From Bacteroidota bacterium (GTDB lineage: Bacteria; Bacteroidota; Bacteroidia; B-17B0; Aurantibacillaceae), in the NCBI GenBank assembly GCA_016194985.1, contig JACQAK010000039.1, positions 1 through 64,000 of the forward strand: a stretch of DNA of 64,000 nucleotides, in the 5' to 3' direction. Position numbers and translations under genes: made by a program. Position 1 is the first letter of the stretch. Every line of letters starts with the position of its first letter. Of this stretch, positions 38,139 to 47,512 are shown piece by piece. Under the pieces are notes generated by a model. The model was not told the DNA's origin and searched no databases. It was given only the letters and a program-made list of their open reading frames with translations.

Positions 38139-38216
38139 AATACTACAAAAACCCTTTATTTATAGGGATTTTAAATAAGAACTCAGCATCTCTTCAGAAT
38201 TGTGAATTATCTTTGA
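38139..38216 (+). promoter_or_regulatory. Promoter region of the DUF2271 gene, copy 2 of the shared 78-nt element
   Basis: Aligns ungapped with 34261-34338 (58 of 78 identical). Conserved blocks CAAAAA, TTTATA, TAAATAA, TCAGC and TCTTCAGA precede the -7 box TATCTTTG at 38208-38215; the ATG follows at 38239. The first few bases may be part of the region after the MFS stop codon at 38130. Confidence 0.75.
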
Positions 38217-38238
38217 AGCAAGTTTAAAAACAATAACA

Positions 38239-39069
38239 ATGAAAAAACTTTTACTAGCAATCAGTACTATGATAGTGGCAACTTTTGCTACTTCTAAATT
38301 AATAGCACAAACTACAGGAACGCTGACGTTTGTGTTTACAGAAGCATCTCACCCTACATCTGCAACCTATAACGGAAATGCTCAACATGATTTAGCGGTT
38401 TGGATTCAAACAAGCGCAGGGGCATTTGTGAAAACAAAATTACGTTATGTGGGTTCAGGAACAAACGATCACTTACCAACCTGGGCCACTCAGGCTTCTT
38501 GTACGGGAGGTAGTGCTACATCTGCAGGGTGCAATACATTAGACGGCACAACCGGAGCAACCAGAACAGCCTGGTCTACCTATACAGTTACCTGGGATGG
38601 AAAAAAAGGAGCGGCAGCTACCGGAACGTTACAAGCTGATGGCGTGTATAAAGTAGCGATTCAATCTACTTGGGATCATGGTACAGCAGGAACTGCAACA
38701 TCAACGTTTACCTTTACCAAAGGACCCAATGTAGATCACCAAACACCGGCTAATACAGCAAACTTTACCGGAATCACCATTAACTGGCAACCATCTACAG
38801 TAACAGGTATTGATGAGAGCATAGCAACTAATCCTGAGATTTCTGTGTATCCTAATCCTACAAACGGGGTTATTAATGTTGATTATTCAAACGCAAAGAC
38901 TATCAGAGTGATTAATGCCTTAGGAACATTGATATATGAAGAAAAAATTGAGCAATTGTCACAAGGCACAAAAAGCATTGATCTGAATAATTTTGCCAAT
39001 GGTATTTACATGATCACGGTTTCTAATGAAAACGGCTCATCTAATCACAAAGTTATTTTAAATAAATAA
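38239..39069 (+). CDS. DUF2271-like periplasmic/surface protein with type A T9SS domain
   Basis: 276 residues. A signal peptide (ATFATSKLIAQ) is followed by a domain reading LTFVFTEASHPTSATYNGNA, LAVWIQTSAGAFVKTKLRYV, then WDGKKGAAATGTLQADGVYK and, near residue 150, STWDHGTAGTATSTF. This is the DUF2271 layout, with several conserved His/Asp that could bind metal. The last 80 residues are the type IX secretion sorting domain: ISVYPNPTNGVINVDY and NFANGIYMITVSNENG. The protein should therefore be at the cell surface or secreted, which is unusual for DUF2271. It shares its promoter element with the cytochrome operon and precedes a His-rich TonB receptor. DUF2271 genes are often found beside ApbE, and one is present 8 kb downstream. 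Confidence 0.8.
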   Translation: MKKLLLAISTMIVATFATSKLIAQTTGTLTFVFTEASHPTSATYNGNAQHDLAVWIQTSAGAFVKTKLRYVGSGTNDHLPTWATQASCTGGSATSAGCNTLDGTTGATRTAWSTYTVTWDGKKGAAATGTLQADGVYKVAIQSTWDHGTAGTATSTFTFTKGPNVDHQTPANTANFTGITINWQPSTVTGIDESIATNPEISVYPNPTNGVINVDYSNAKTIRVINALGTLIYEEKIEQLSQGTKSIDLNNFANGIYMITVSNENGSSNHKVILNK

Positions 39070-39088
39070 TTCATACTAGTAACGATTT

Positions 39089-39120
39089 AAAAAGCTGTTT
39101 TCATTTGGGAACAGCTTTTT
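39089..39120 (+). terminator. Terminator after the DUF2271 gene
   Basis: Inverted repeat AAAAAGCTGTT (39089-39099) and AACAGCTTTTT (39110-39120) with a 10-base loop and following T run. It ends 24 bases before the GTG start of the receptor gene, so the receptor may depend on read-through or on a promoter inside this region. Confidence 0.88.
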
Positions 39121-39144
39121 TTCTGTTATACGGTTTTCTGCAGC

Positions 39145-41439
39145 GTGCGTAAAAGTTTTTACATAATTGTTTTGTTTTTTATTTATCTGAGCAATTATTC
39201 ATGGTCTCAGAATGTAACTATTAAAGGGGCAATACAAGATAAGGAGACCGGAATAAACGTAATAGATGTATACGTTAGTATCGATAAAACAAACAGTCAC
39301 GCTCATTCTGATGATAAAGGAAATTTCCTTTTTGTGAATATGCCTTTTGGTAAGTACGATCTTGAGTTTGAAAAAGCCGGTTACGAAAAACAGGTAATAA
39401 CAACGGAAGCCTTTTCCGGTGATACTATAAACATCACCGTTCTGTTGGTATCAAAATCGGTTAATTTAAATGAAATAGCGATTGCTGCCGACAAGCCTGT
39501 ATCAGCTGCTTCCTCCACGTACATTAGCCAATCGGGTTTTGCAAACAGACCTAAAAATTCGGCGCAGGATCTATTGCGATTAGTGCCGGGTTTATTTATT
39601 GCCCAGCATGCCGGAGGAGGGAAGGCCGAGCAGATTTTTATACGAGGCTTTGATTGTGACCATGGAACCGATATTGCCACATTTGTGGATGGCATGCCGG
39701 TTAACATGCCCAGTCACGGCCACGGACAAGGATATGCTGATTTGCATTTTTTGATTCCTGAGGTTGTGGAAGGGATGAACGTATTTAAAGGAACGTCTTC
39801 GCCTTTATATGGCGATTTTGCAACCGGCGCTGCTGTTGGTTTTAAAACCTATGATTCGTTACCGGCTAATTTAATTCAGCTGGAAACAGGATCTGTGCCA
39901 AGCACTAATGCTATAACAAGTACAAGAGGTTTGGCACTCATGCAATTGCCGATTAAGAATAACCGGGTGTCTTCTTATTTTGCAGCAGACGTCATCAATA
40001 ATAGCGGATATTTTAAAATTAATCAGGATTTTAAGAGGGCAAATATCTTTTCAAAAACAACGATTACCTTAAATGAAAACAGCAGGGTACAATTTTCGGT
40101 TTCAGGATTTGGTTCTTCCTGGAATGCATCAGGGCAAATACCGGAGCGGGCGGTTGCTGCAGGATTAATATCACGTTACGGAAGTATTGATCCTAATGAA
40201 GGAGGAACGACCCAACGGAATAATTATAATTTAATCTATAACGCAAAATTAGGTTCGGGAGAGTTTGAAACACAGGCGTATGTGAGTACATATCGCTTTA
40301 AATTATTTTCCGACTTCACCTTCTTTTTAAATGATTCTGTAAATGGCGATATGATCGAACAGGATGATAATCGAACCGTGAGAGGATTAAATGCCAAATA
40401 CACCGTTGGACATAAGCTCTTTCACATGTATAATAAATTTACCATCGGTGCCGGTTTTCGTTCAGACGATATTGAAAATCAATTATGGCATGCTCCACAG
40501 AGAGAACGGCTTAGCGCCACAGCACATTCTAATATTCATCAACGATCTAATGCCATATTTTTGAATGAAGTGTTTCGCTTCAGCAGTCATTTCAGGATAG
40601 AGCTGGGAGCCCGCTATGATTATTTTATATTTGATGTAGAGGACTTGTTGCCAACCGATTCTGTGCATACTAATTACTCCGGGTATAATTATCAATCGGC
40701 CATTAATCCCAAATTAAATTTAATTTACACGGTTAACGATAGGCTTCAGTTCTTTTTTAATACAGGGAGTGGTTATCATTCTAATGATGCGCGTTCATCA
40801 GTTCAGGATAAGAAGCAACACCATTTACCTATTGCAGTGAGTTCGGAAATCGGCACTTTGTTTCATATTAAAAACGCGGTTGTTTCGGCGGCTGTTTGGG
40901 GAATGGATTTAAGCAACGAACTGGTATATGTTGGTGATGACGGAACCACTGAAAATAAAGGAGCCAGCAGACGTTATGGTTTTGATGTAAGTGCCAGAAC
41001 ACCATTAGTACCCTGGTTATTTTTAGATCTGGATGTAAACATGTCTCAGGGACGATTGATTGATACACTATTCGGATATCAAAAAACAACGAACTACTAT
41101 ATTCCTTTAGCCCCTACGTTAACATCAGCAGGAGGGCTGACAGTAAAAGTAAATGGATTTGAAGGAGGCCTGCGTTATCGCTATATGAAAGACAGGCCAG
41201 CTAATGAATCCGGTACAATTATAGCGCATGGATACCATGTAGTGGATTTAACCGCGAACTATAAAACCAAACATTACAAGATAGGATTGGTTATAGAAAA
41301 CCTATTGAATACTAAATGGAATGAAGCGCAGTTTGATACCGAAACACGTTTGAAAAATGAAAGCAAACCGGTAGAAGAATTGCATTACACGCCCGGAACC
41401 CCCTTTTATGCAAAACTTATTTTGGGCTATATGTTTTAA
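39145..41439 (+). CDS. TonB-dependent receptor with His-rich plug
   Basis: 764 residues beginning at GTG 39145. Signal peptide, then a carboxypeptidase-like (CarboxypepD_reg) domain at about 25-110 (IKGAIQDKETGINVIDVYVS), the plug at about 130-240 and the beta-barrel to the end, which closes with aromatic YAKLILGYMF. The plug contains RGFDCDHGTDIATFVDGMPV and NMPSHGHGQGYADLHFLIPE, with many His/Asp/Cys residues well placed to bind transition metal. The receptor should import a metal or metal complex through the outer membrane using TonB energy. It sits between a DUF2271 protein and CzcCBA efflux genes. The ligand is inferred from neighbours only. Confidence 0.88.
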   Translation: MRKSFYIIVLFFIYLSNYSWSQNVTIKGAIQDKETGINVIDVYVSIDKTNSHAHSDDKGNFLFVNMPFGKYDLEFEKAGYEKQVITTEAFSGDTINITVLLVSKSVNLNEIAIAADKPVSAASSTYISQSGFANRPKNSAQDLLRLVPGLFIAQHAGGGKAEQIFIRGFDCDHGTDIATFVDGMPVNMPSHGHGQGYADLHFLIPEVVEGMNVFKGTSSPLYGDFATGAAVGFKTYDSLPANLIQLETGSVPSTNAITSTRGLALMQLPIKNNRVSSYFAADVINNSGYFKINQDFKRANIFSKTTITLNENSRVQFSVSGFGSSWNASGQIPERAVAAGLISRYGSIDPNEGGTTQRNNYNLIYNAKLGSGEFETQAYVSTYRFKLFSDFTFFLNDSVNGDMIEQDDNRTVRGLNAKYTVGHKLFHMYNKFTIGAGFRSDDIENQLWHAPQRERLSATAHSNIHQRSNAIFLNEVFRFSSHFRIELGARYDYFIFDVEDLLPTDSVHTNYSGYNYQSAINPKLNLIYTVNDRLQFFFNTGSGYHSNDARSSVQDKKQHHLPIAVSSEIGTLFHIKNAVVSAAVWGMDLSNELVYVGDDGTTENKGASRRYGFDVSARTPLVPWLFLDLDVNMSQGRLIDTLFGYQKTTNYYIPLAPTLTSAGGLTVKVNGFEGGLRYRYMKDRPANESGTIIAHGYHVVDLTANYKTKHYKIGLVIENLLNTKWNEAQFDTETRLKNESKPVEELHYTPGTPFYAKLILGYMF

Positions 41440-41525
41440 GGAGTGAGAGAGGAAATAGGATTAACGGGAAGTTCTCATTTCAAGGAATAGTGCAACATTT
41501 CAAAAATTATTGTACCTTAGTATCG

Positions 41526-41912
41526 GTGAAAAAATTAGTACCCATATTTTTATTGTCAATTTATTTGATTTCTGTAACAGAGTTGCATGAGTTTTTTAAA
41601 TTGCCACAATTGGTGGAACATTTTATGGAACATAAATCCGGAAATAAGAAAACCACCATTCTGGATTTTTTAGTGATGCATTACACAAGCTCTGATGACG
41701 GGGATGGAGACAAAGCAGAAGATATGAAGCTCCCGTTTAAATCCCATCATGATTGTGAAAACTTAGCGAATACCGGCTTTATTTCATTTAACTCTTTTTC
41801 ATTGGCAATAAAATCAAGCCCTATCGAATCCAAAGAATATAAAACCTATTCCACTAATTTTATTAGTTCTTCTTACCTTTCTTCTATCTGGCAGCCGCCA
41901 AAATCCTGTTAA
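41526..41912 (+). CDS. Small exported protein upstream of czcA, unknown family
   Basis: About 128 residues with GTG 41526 as start, because KKLVPIFLLSIYLISVTELH is a signal-like helix; an ATG at 41490 would add 12 residues before it. The mature part reads LHEFFKLPQLVEHFMEHKSG, then a Asp/Gly-rich patch (SSDDGDGDKAEDM) and KLPFKSHHDCENL. Proteins of this look occur ahead of Czc-type efflux genes in Bacteroidota; the acidic and HH/C residues could bind metal. Function is not established. It is 86 bases before czcA on the same strand. Confidence 0.65.
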   Translation: MKKLVPIFLLSIYLISVTELHEFFKLPQLVEHFMEHKSGNKKTTILDFLVMHYTSSDDGDGDKAEDMKLPFKSHHDCENLANTGFISFNSFSLAIKSSPIESKEYKTYSTNFISSSYLSSIWQPPKSC

Positions 41913-41998
41913 TTTCCATTTGATTTTTTAATGGCCCGTGTACACCCGTATACCTGTTATTGTTTTAATGCTATCAAATAAAATTAACACATACTCAT

Positions 41999-44900
41999 AT
42001 GCTAAATAAAATTATTGAGTTTTCCATCAGGAATAAACTCATTGTAGGGCTTTTTGTGATAGCTCTGATTGGTTATGGAACTTACGAAGTGACCAAACTA
42101 CCAATTGATGCGGTACCTGATATTACCAATAATCAGGTACAGGTTATTACAGTGGCACCATCGTTTGGAGCTACGGATATCGAGCGTTTGGTAACGTTTC
42201 CGATCGAACAGGCCAATAACAATATTTCCGGATTAAAGGAGATCAGAAGCTTTTCCCGTTTCGGATTATCTTTGGTAACCATCGTATTTAATGATGAAAC
42301 CGATATTTATTGGGCGCGTCAACAAGTATCCGAACGCTTACAAAAAATACAATCACAGATCCCTCAAGGGATTGGAACTCCCGAATTGGGGCCCGTATCA
42401 ACAGGATTGGGAGAAATTTACCAATATGTGGTGCGCGCCAAAGCGGGCTACGAAAAAAAGTATGATGAAACAGAACTACGAACGATTCAGGATTGGTTGG
42501 TTCGCCGACAGTTATTAGGAGTTAAAGGCGTGGCTGAGGTAAGTAGCTTTGGTGGTAAATTAAAGCAGTTTGAAATTGCGGTTGATCCTAATAAACTACA
42601 ATCCTATAACATTACCATTCATGATGTATTTAACGCGCTTGAAAAAAACAACCAAAACACCGGAGGTACCTATATTGAAAAAGGCCCGACGGTTTTATTT
42701 ATCAGAAGTGAAGGCTTGCTTGGAAGCATCCATGATATTAAAAATATTTCGATTAAGGCTACCGAAAGCGGGAATCCTTTATTTATAAGGGATGTAGCTG
42801 ATGTAAGGATTGGACATGCCACCCGTTATGGTGCTATGACGTATAATGATGAAGGAGAAGTATCGGGAGCGGTGGTAATGATGCTGAAAGGCGCCAATAG
42901 CAGTGATGTGATCAGGAATGTGAAAGAACGCGTTATTCAGATTCAGAAGACATTACCCGAAGGAGTAGTGATAGAGCCGTTTTTAGACCGAAGTAAAATG
43001 GTGAATAATGCCATTGGTACGGTGGAACAAAATTTAATGGAAGGTGCCTTGATCGTTATTTTTGTTCTGGTATTATTCTTAGGGAATTTCAGAGCGGGAT
43101 TATTAGTTGCCTCCGTTATTCCTCTGGCCATGCTATTTGCCATCATTTTAATGAATACGTTTGGTGTTAGTGGAAACTTAATGAGTTTAGGAGCTCTTGA
43201 TTTTGGATTGATCGTGGATGGCGCTGTTATTATTGTAGAAGCAGTGATGCATCAGCTCACACACGGAAAAAAATTCAAAACGATTGCTCAGTTGAATCAG
43301 GAGCAAATGGATAATGAGGTAACACTATCGGCCAGTAAAATGATGAATAGTGCGGTGTTCGGACAGGTGATCATTTTGGTTGTTTATCTGCCCATATTTA
43401 CCTTACAGGGCATCGAAGGTAAAATGTTTAAACCCATGGCACAAACAGTGGCTTTTGCTCTGTTAGGCGCTTTTCTGTTATCATTAACCTATATACCCAT
43501 GATGAGCGCTTTGTTTCTGAGCAGGAAAACCAAACACAAAGAAAACATATCGGATAAATTAATGATCAAAGTAGAGAGAGCTTACCAACAGGCATTGGCC
43601 ACTGTTTTACGTTATCCTAAAATGGTAATTACTACCGTTATTGTATTATTTATATCCGCAGTTATTACCTTAACATTTTTGGGCGGCGAATTTATTCCTG
43701 CTTTAGAGGAAGGCGATTTTGCTGTTGAAACCAGATTATTATCAGGAAGTAGTTTAAATACAACCATTGAGAACACACAAAAGACAGCTCATATATTGAA
43801 GACCCGGTTTCCGGAAGTGATCAAAGTGGTTACTAAAATAGGAAGCGGGGAAGTGCCTACAGATCCTATGCCTATGGAGTCGGCAGATATGATGGTAATT
43901 TTAAAGGATAAAAAAGAATGGACTTCTGCAAAAACATTTAATGAATTGGGAGAAAAAATGAGTAAGGCGGTGGCAGATGTACCGGGTGTTACCACCAGTT
44001 TTCAATATCCTGTGCAAATGCGTTTCAATGAATTGATGACCGGAGCCAAGCAGGATGTGGTGTGTAAAATTTTTGGTGAAAATCTGGACACACTGGCGTC
44101 TTATGCCGAAAAACTCGGAGCCATTGCCACACATGTAGAGGGGGCTAAAGACTTGTATATAGAGCCTGTTACGGGTATGCCTCAAATCATCATTGATTAT
44201 AACCGTGCGGCCATTGCACAATATAATTTGAATATTGCGGATATCAATAAAGTTATTAATACAGCTTTTGCGGGACAAAGTTCAGGGCAGTTGTTTGAAG
44301 GAGAAAAACGATTTGATGTAGTAGTCCGTTTGAGTACGGACAAGCGAAAAAATCTGGAAGATGTGAAAAACCTTTTGATTCCAACAGTACAGGGCACACA
44401 AATACCGCTGTATCAACTGGCCGATGTGAGCATTAAAAACGGACCTAATCAAATACAACGTGAAGATGCAAAACGACGAATCGTTGTAGGGTTTAATGTT
44501 CGTGGCAGGGATGTGCAAAGCATTGTGAATGAGTTGCAACAAAAAGTGGATCAGCAAATTAAATTCCCGTCGGGTTATTATGTTACCTATGGCGGCGCTT
44601 TCGAAAACCTGAATGCGGCTAAACAGCGCTTAATGATAGCTGTTCCGGTGTCGTTGGTATTGATCTTCATTTTGTTGTTTTTTGCGTTTAATTCGGTAAA
44701 ACAGGGATTATTGATTTACTCGGCTATTCCCCTGTCTGCTATTGGAGGCATTTTCTTTCTGGCATTAAGAGGCATGCCTTTTAGTATTAGTGCTGGAGTC
44801 GGGTTTATTGCGTTGTTTGGAGTCGCCGTATTAAACGGAATTGTATTGATTGCTGAGTTTAATCGATTGAAAAAAGAAGGCGCTAAAAATCTGCACCGGA

Positions 44901-45154
44901 TTGTTTTAATGGGAACTAAGGTTCGTTTACGTCCGGTGATGATGACTGCTTTTGTGGCTTCTTTAGGGTTTTTGCCGATGGCTATTAGTAACGGAGCAGG
45001 AGCTGAGGTTCAGCGACCATTAGCAACTGTGGTAATAGGAGGGTTGATGATTGCAACATTCTTAACACTGTTTGTATTACCGATACTGTATATCCTGTTT
45101 GAAAAAGGGGTGAAAACAGGCAATAAGCAATTGGAAATAAATAAGGAATTATAG
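41999..45154 (+). CDS. czcA: CzcA-type heavy-metal RND efflux pump
   Basis: 1,051 residues, full length for HME-RND. The first helix is followed by the large periplasmic domain with GTPELGPVSTGLGEIYQYVV, and the fourth helix carries GALDFGLIVDGAVIIVEAVM; its D..D..E set (DFGxxxDGAxxxVE) is the signature of the divalent group (HME1: Zn, Co, Cd), not the Cu/Ag group. The second periplasmic domain has FMxxDGEF-like GGEFIPALEEGDFAVETRL, and the last helices carry GVAVLNGIVLIAEFNRLKKE and LRPVMMTAFVASLGFLPMAI. It exports metal across both membranes with CzcB and CzcC. The gene order here is A-C-B. No frame anomaly was seen. Confidence 0.93.
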   Translation: MLNKIIEFSIRNKLIVGLFVIALIGYGTYEVTKLPIDAVPDITNNQVQVITVAPSFGATDIERLVTFPIEQANNNISGLKEIRSFSRFGLSLVTIVFNDETDIYWARQQVSERLQKIQSQIPQGIGTPELGPVSTGLGEIYQYVVRAKAGYEKKYDETELRTIQDWLVRRQLLGVKGVAEVSSFGGKLKQFEIAVDPNKLQSYNITIHDVFNALEKNNQNTGGTYIEKGPTVLFIRSEGLLGSIHDIKNISIKATESGNPLFIRDVADVRIGHATRYGAMTYNDEGEVSGAVVMMLKGANSSDVIRNVKERVIQIQKTLPEGVVIEPFLDRSKMVNNAIGTVEQNLMEGALIVIFVLVLFLGNFRAGLLVASVIPLAMLFAIILMNTFGVSGNLMSLGALDFGLIVDGAVIIVEAVMHQLTHGKKFKTIAQLNQEQMDNEVTLSASKMMNSAVFGQVIILVVYLPIFTLQGIEGKMFKPMAQTVAFALLGAFLLSLTYIPMMSALFLSRKTKHKENISDKLMIKVERAYQQALATVLRYPKMVITTVIVLFISAVITLTFLGGEFIPALEEGDFAVETRLLSGSSLNTTIENTQKTAHILKTRFPEVIKVVTKIGSGEVPTDPMPMESADMMVILKDKKEWTSAKTFNELGEKMSKAVADVPGVTTSFQYPVQMRFNELMTGAKQDVVCKIFGENLDTLASYAEKLGAIATHVEGAKDLYIEPVTGMPQIIIDYNRAAIAQYNLNIADINKVINTAFAGQSSGQLFEGEKRFDVVVRLSTDKRKNLEDVKNLLIPTVQGTQIPLYQLADVSIKNGPNQIQREDAKRRIVVGFNVRGRDVQSIVNELQQKVDQQIKFPSGYYVTYGGAFENLNAAKQRLMIAVPVSLVLIFILLFFAFNSVKQGLLIYSAIPLSAIGGIFFLALRGMPFSISAGVGFIALFGVAVLNGIVLIAEFNRLKKEGAKNLHRIVLMGTKVRLRPVMMTAFVASLGFLPMAISNGAGAEVQRPLATVVIGGLMIATFLTLFVLPILYILFEKGVKTGNKQLEINKEL

Positions 45155-45166
45155 AATAAAGACCAA

Positions 45167-46370
45167 ATGAAATATTATAACATAAAGAAAAGGAAGTATA
45201 TAACAATTAGCGTTTGCCTGTTGCTGGTGGTTTGTTGCTCATTCTTAAAAGCTCAAACACCTATTAGTTTGCAAGCGGCTCTTGATACGGCCCTTAAAAA
45301 TAATTTATCTGTAAAAAACGAAAAACTGAAATCAGATTATCAGAAAAAAATTATTAAAACATCTGCATCTATTCCACAGGCAAATTTAATGGGAGAGTAC
45401 GGGCAAATTAATAGTTCCTACAGCGATAATCGTTTAGGAATGTCACAGTCCTTTAATTTTCCTACAGTATACGTTCGCCAAAAGCAGCTGCTTAATGAAG
45501 AATGGAAAACATCGGTATTGAGCATTGCTTTAAAAGAGTCGGAAATAAAAAAGCTGGTGAGACAAGTGTTTTATACTTATGTCTTCTTAAAACAAAAAGA
45601 AATACTCTTACTAAAAAATGATAGCATTTATGCCAATTTTTTAGAAAAAGCCAATAACCGTTTTTCAAAAGGAGAAAGCAATATTCTTGAAAAGACAACG
45701 GCAGAGTCTCAACGAGGTACGATGGCTATTCAGCTGAAGCAAGTGCAACAGGATTTAGAAATAACACAATTGCAATTCAGCCTACTGTTAAATACGAGCA
45801 CTCGTTTTACACCGAATGATGCGTCGGGTAAATTGTCTGTTGAAATTAATTTAGATAGCAGTGTGGTAACACAACATCCGTTCTTAAAAATGATCGAACA
45901 ACAAAAAAAGATATCTGGCATTAACCGAAAGCTGGAAAAATCAAGATTGTTGCCGGATTTGAATATTGGTTATTATAATATGACTATGAGAGGCTCCGGT
46001 GCGGACAATGTGGTATATACCACTTCTGCAAGATTTCAGTCGGTACAGCTGGGCGTGGGTGTTCCTTTGTTTTTTGGTGCACAAAAGGCAAAGATCAATG
46101 CTTCTAAGATCACACAGATCATTTCCGAGAATAGTTATTTACAGGAAAAGAATTTTCTGCAAAACCAGTATCAGTCTGTATTGAGCCAGTACGAAGCCAA
46201 TGCCTCAGCGGTTAAGTATTATGAAACAACTGCACTGAAAAACGCAGATCAATTATTTGGAATGGGTGATGCTTACCAATCAGGCTATCGGCATACAATC
46301 CAATTATCTGGATGCTGTCAAAAATTTAAACGAAACAATTATTCAAATTAATTATTTAATCAGTAAATAA
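45167..46370 (+). pseudogene. czcC: CzcC-like outer-membrane factor with a frameshift near the 3' end
   Basis: A signal peptide (LLLVVCCSFLKAQTPISLQA) is followed by the TolC-like helical repeats. The frame of the ATG ends at 46351 after the unnatural tail GMGDAYQSGYRHTIQLSGCC. From 46248 the +1 frame reads INYLEWVMLTNQAIGIQSNY, then LDAVKNLNETIIQINYLIS and stops at 46370, exactly the expected end of such proteins. The residues usually preceding INYLEW (the last helix turn of about 12-16 residues after LKNAD) are missing, so the lesion is a small deletion out of frame at about 46247. The product would lose the last helix, or the sequence has an assembly or base error. czcB starts 7 bases after the true stop. 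Confidence 0.86.
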
Positions 46371-46377
46371 CATCATT

Positions 46378-47511
46378 ATGAAACACGTATTAATTTTATG
46401 TATTGGTCTGCTACTGCTAACCTCTTGTGGCGGCCATAAAAGCGAAGAAACAGAAGCGGCTTCGTCAATCGAAACATCTGTGGCTCTGACGGAAGCTCAA
46501 TATAAAAACTCCGGGATAATGATTGGTAACGTTGAGAAAAAAGAGATCTCCACCGTCCTGAAATTGAATGGTAAAATTGATGTGCCGCCGCAAAACATGG
46601 TATCCGTGAGCACCCCATTTGGTGGATTTTTAAAGTCCACCAAATTATTGCCGGGGATGCATGTTAAGAAAGGTGAAGTGATTGCCAGTATGGAAGATCA
46701 GCAATACATTCAGTTGCAGCAGGATTATCTGACCACGAGATCAAAACTGTTGTATGCTGAAAACGAGTATAATCGCCAAAAAGAGTTGAACCAGAGCAAA
46801 GCCAGTAGCGACAAGGTTTTTCAGCAAACACAAATGGAGTATACAACACAAAAAATTGCGTTGAGTGCTCTGGCCGAAAAATTAAGGTTGATCAATATTA
46901 ATCCGGAATCGCTCAATGAATCTAATTTATCCAGAACCATTAATGTGTACTCTTCCATTGAAGGCTTTGTATCTAAGGTCAATGTTAATATCGGGAAATA
47001 TGTCAATCCATCGGATGTATTGTTTGAATTAATTAATCCGGAGGATATCCATTTAAATTTAAAAGTGTTTGAAAAGGATCTGAGTAAGTTATTCATCGGA
47101 CAAAAATTAGTAGCTTATAACAATAATCAGCCGGATAAAAAACACCCCTGCGAAATTATTTTAATAAGCCAGGATTTGTCTGCCGACAGGAGTGCCGATG
47201 TACATTGCCATTTCGAAGACTATGATAAATCTCTGCTTCCGGGCATGTATATGAATGCAGATGTAGAGTTAAAACTGGCCAATGTGAAGGCGATCAACGA
47301 TGAAGCCATAGTTGGCTTTGAAGGAAAAGACTATGTGTTTGTTGCAAAAGGAGATCGTCAGTTTGAGCTGCTGGAAGTGATCAAAGGGAGTTCTGAAAAT
47401 AACTTTACCGAAATTAACGCAGCCGGCGGTAAAGATATTTCCCAATTACACATTGTAACAAAAGGTGCTTACTCGTTATTGATGCAACTGAAGAACAAAG
47501 CCGAGGAGTAA
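46378..47511 (+). CDS. czcB: CzcB-like periplasmic adaptor lipoprotein
   Basis: 377 residues. Lipoprotein signal (LILCIGLLLLTSCGGHK). The membrane-fusion-protein layout is clear: a beta-barrel part, the biotinyl-lipoyl half motif VSVSTPFGGFLKSTKLLPGM with HVKKGEVIASMED, a coiled-coil hairpin around residues 105-170 (QLQQDYLTTRSKLLYAENEY), the second lipoyl half (YSSIEGFVSKVNVNIGKYVN) and a C-terminal membrane-proximal domain. It links CzcA to the outer-membrane factor. It is the last gene of the czc operon and is nearly touching, tail to tail, the apbE gene (1-base gap). No His-rich N-terminal metal-binding domain is present. Confidence 0.9.
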   Translation: MKHVLILCIGLLLLTSCGGHKSEETEAASSIETSVALTEAQYKNSGIMIGNVEKKEISTVLKLNGKIDVPPQNMVSVSTPFGGFLKSTKLLPGMHVKKGEVIASMEDQQYIQLQQDYLTTRSKLLYAENEYNRQKELNQSKASSDKVFQQTQMEYTTQKIALSALAEKLRLININPESLNESNLSRTINVYSSIEGFVSKVNVNIGKYVNPSDVLFELINPEDIHLNLKVFEKDLSKLFIGQKLVAYNNNQPDKKHPCEIILISQDLSADRSADVHCHFEDYDKSLLPGMYMNADVELKLANVKAINDEAIVGFEGKDYVFVAKGDRQFELLEVIKGSSENNFTEINAAGGKDISQLHIVTKGAYSLLMQLKNKAEE

Positions 47512-47512
47512 T

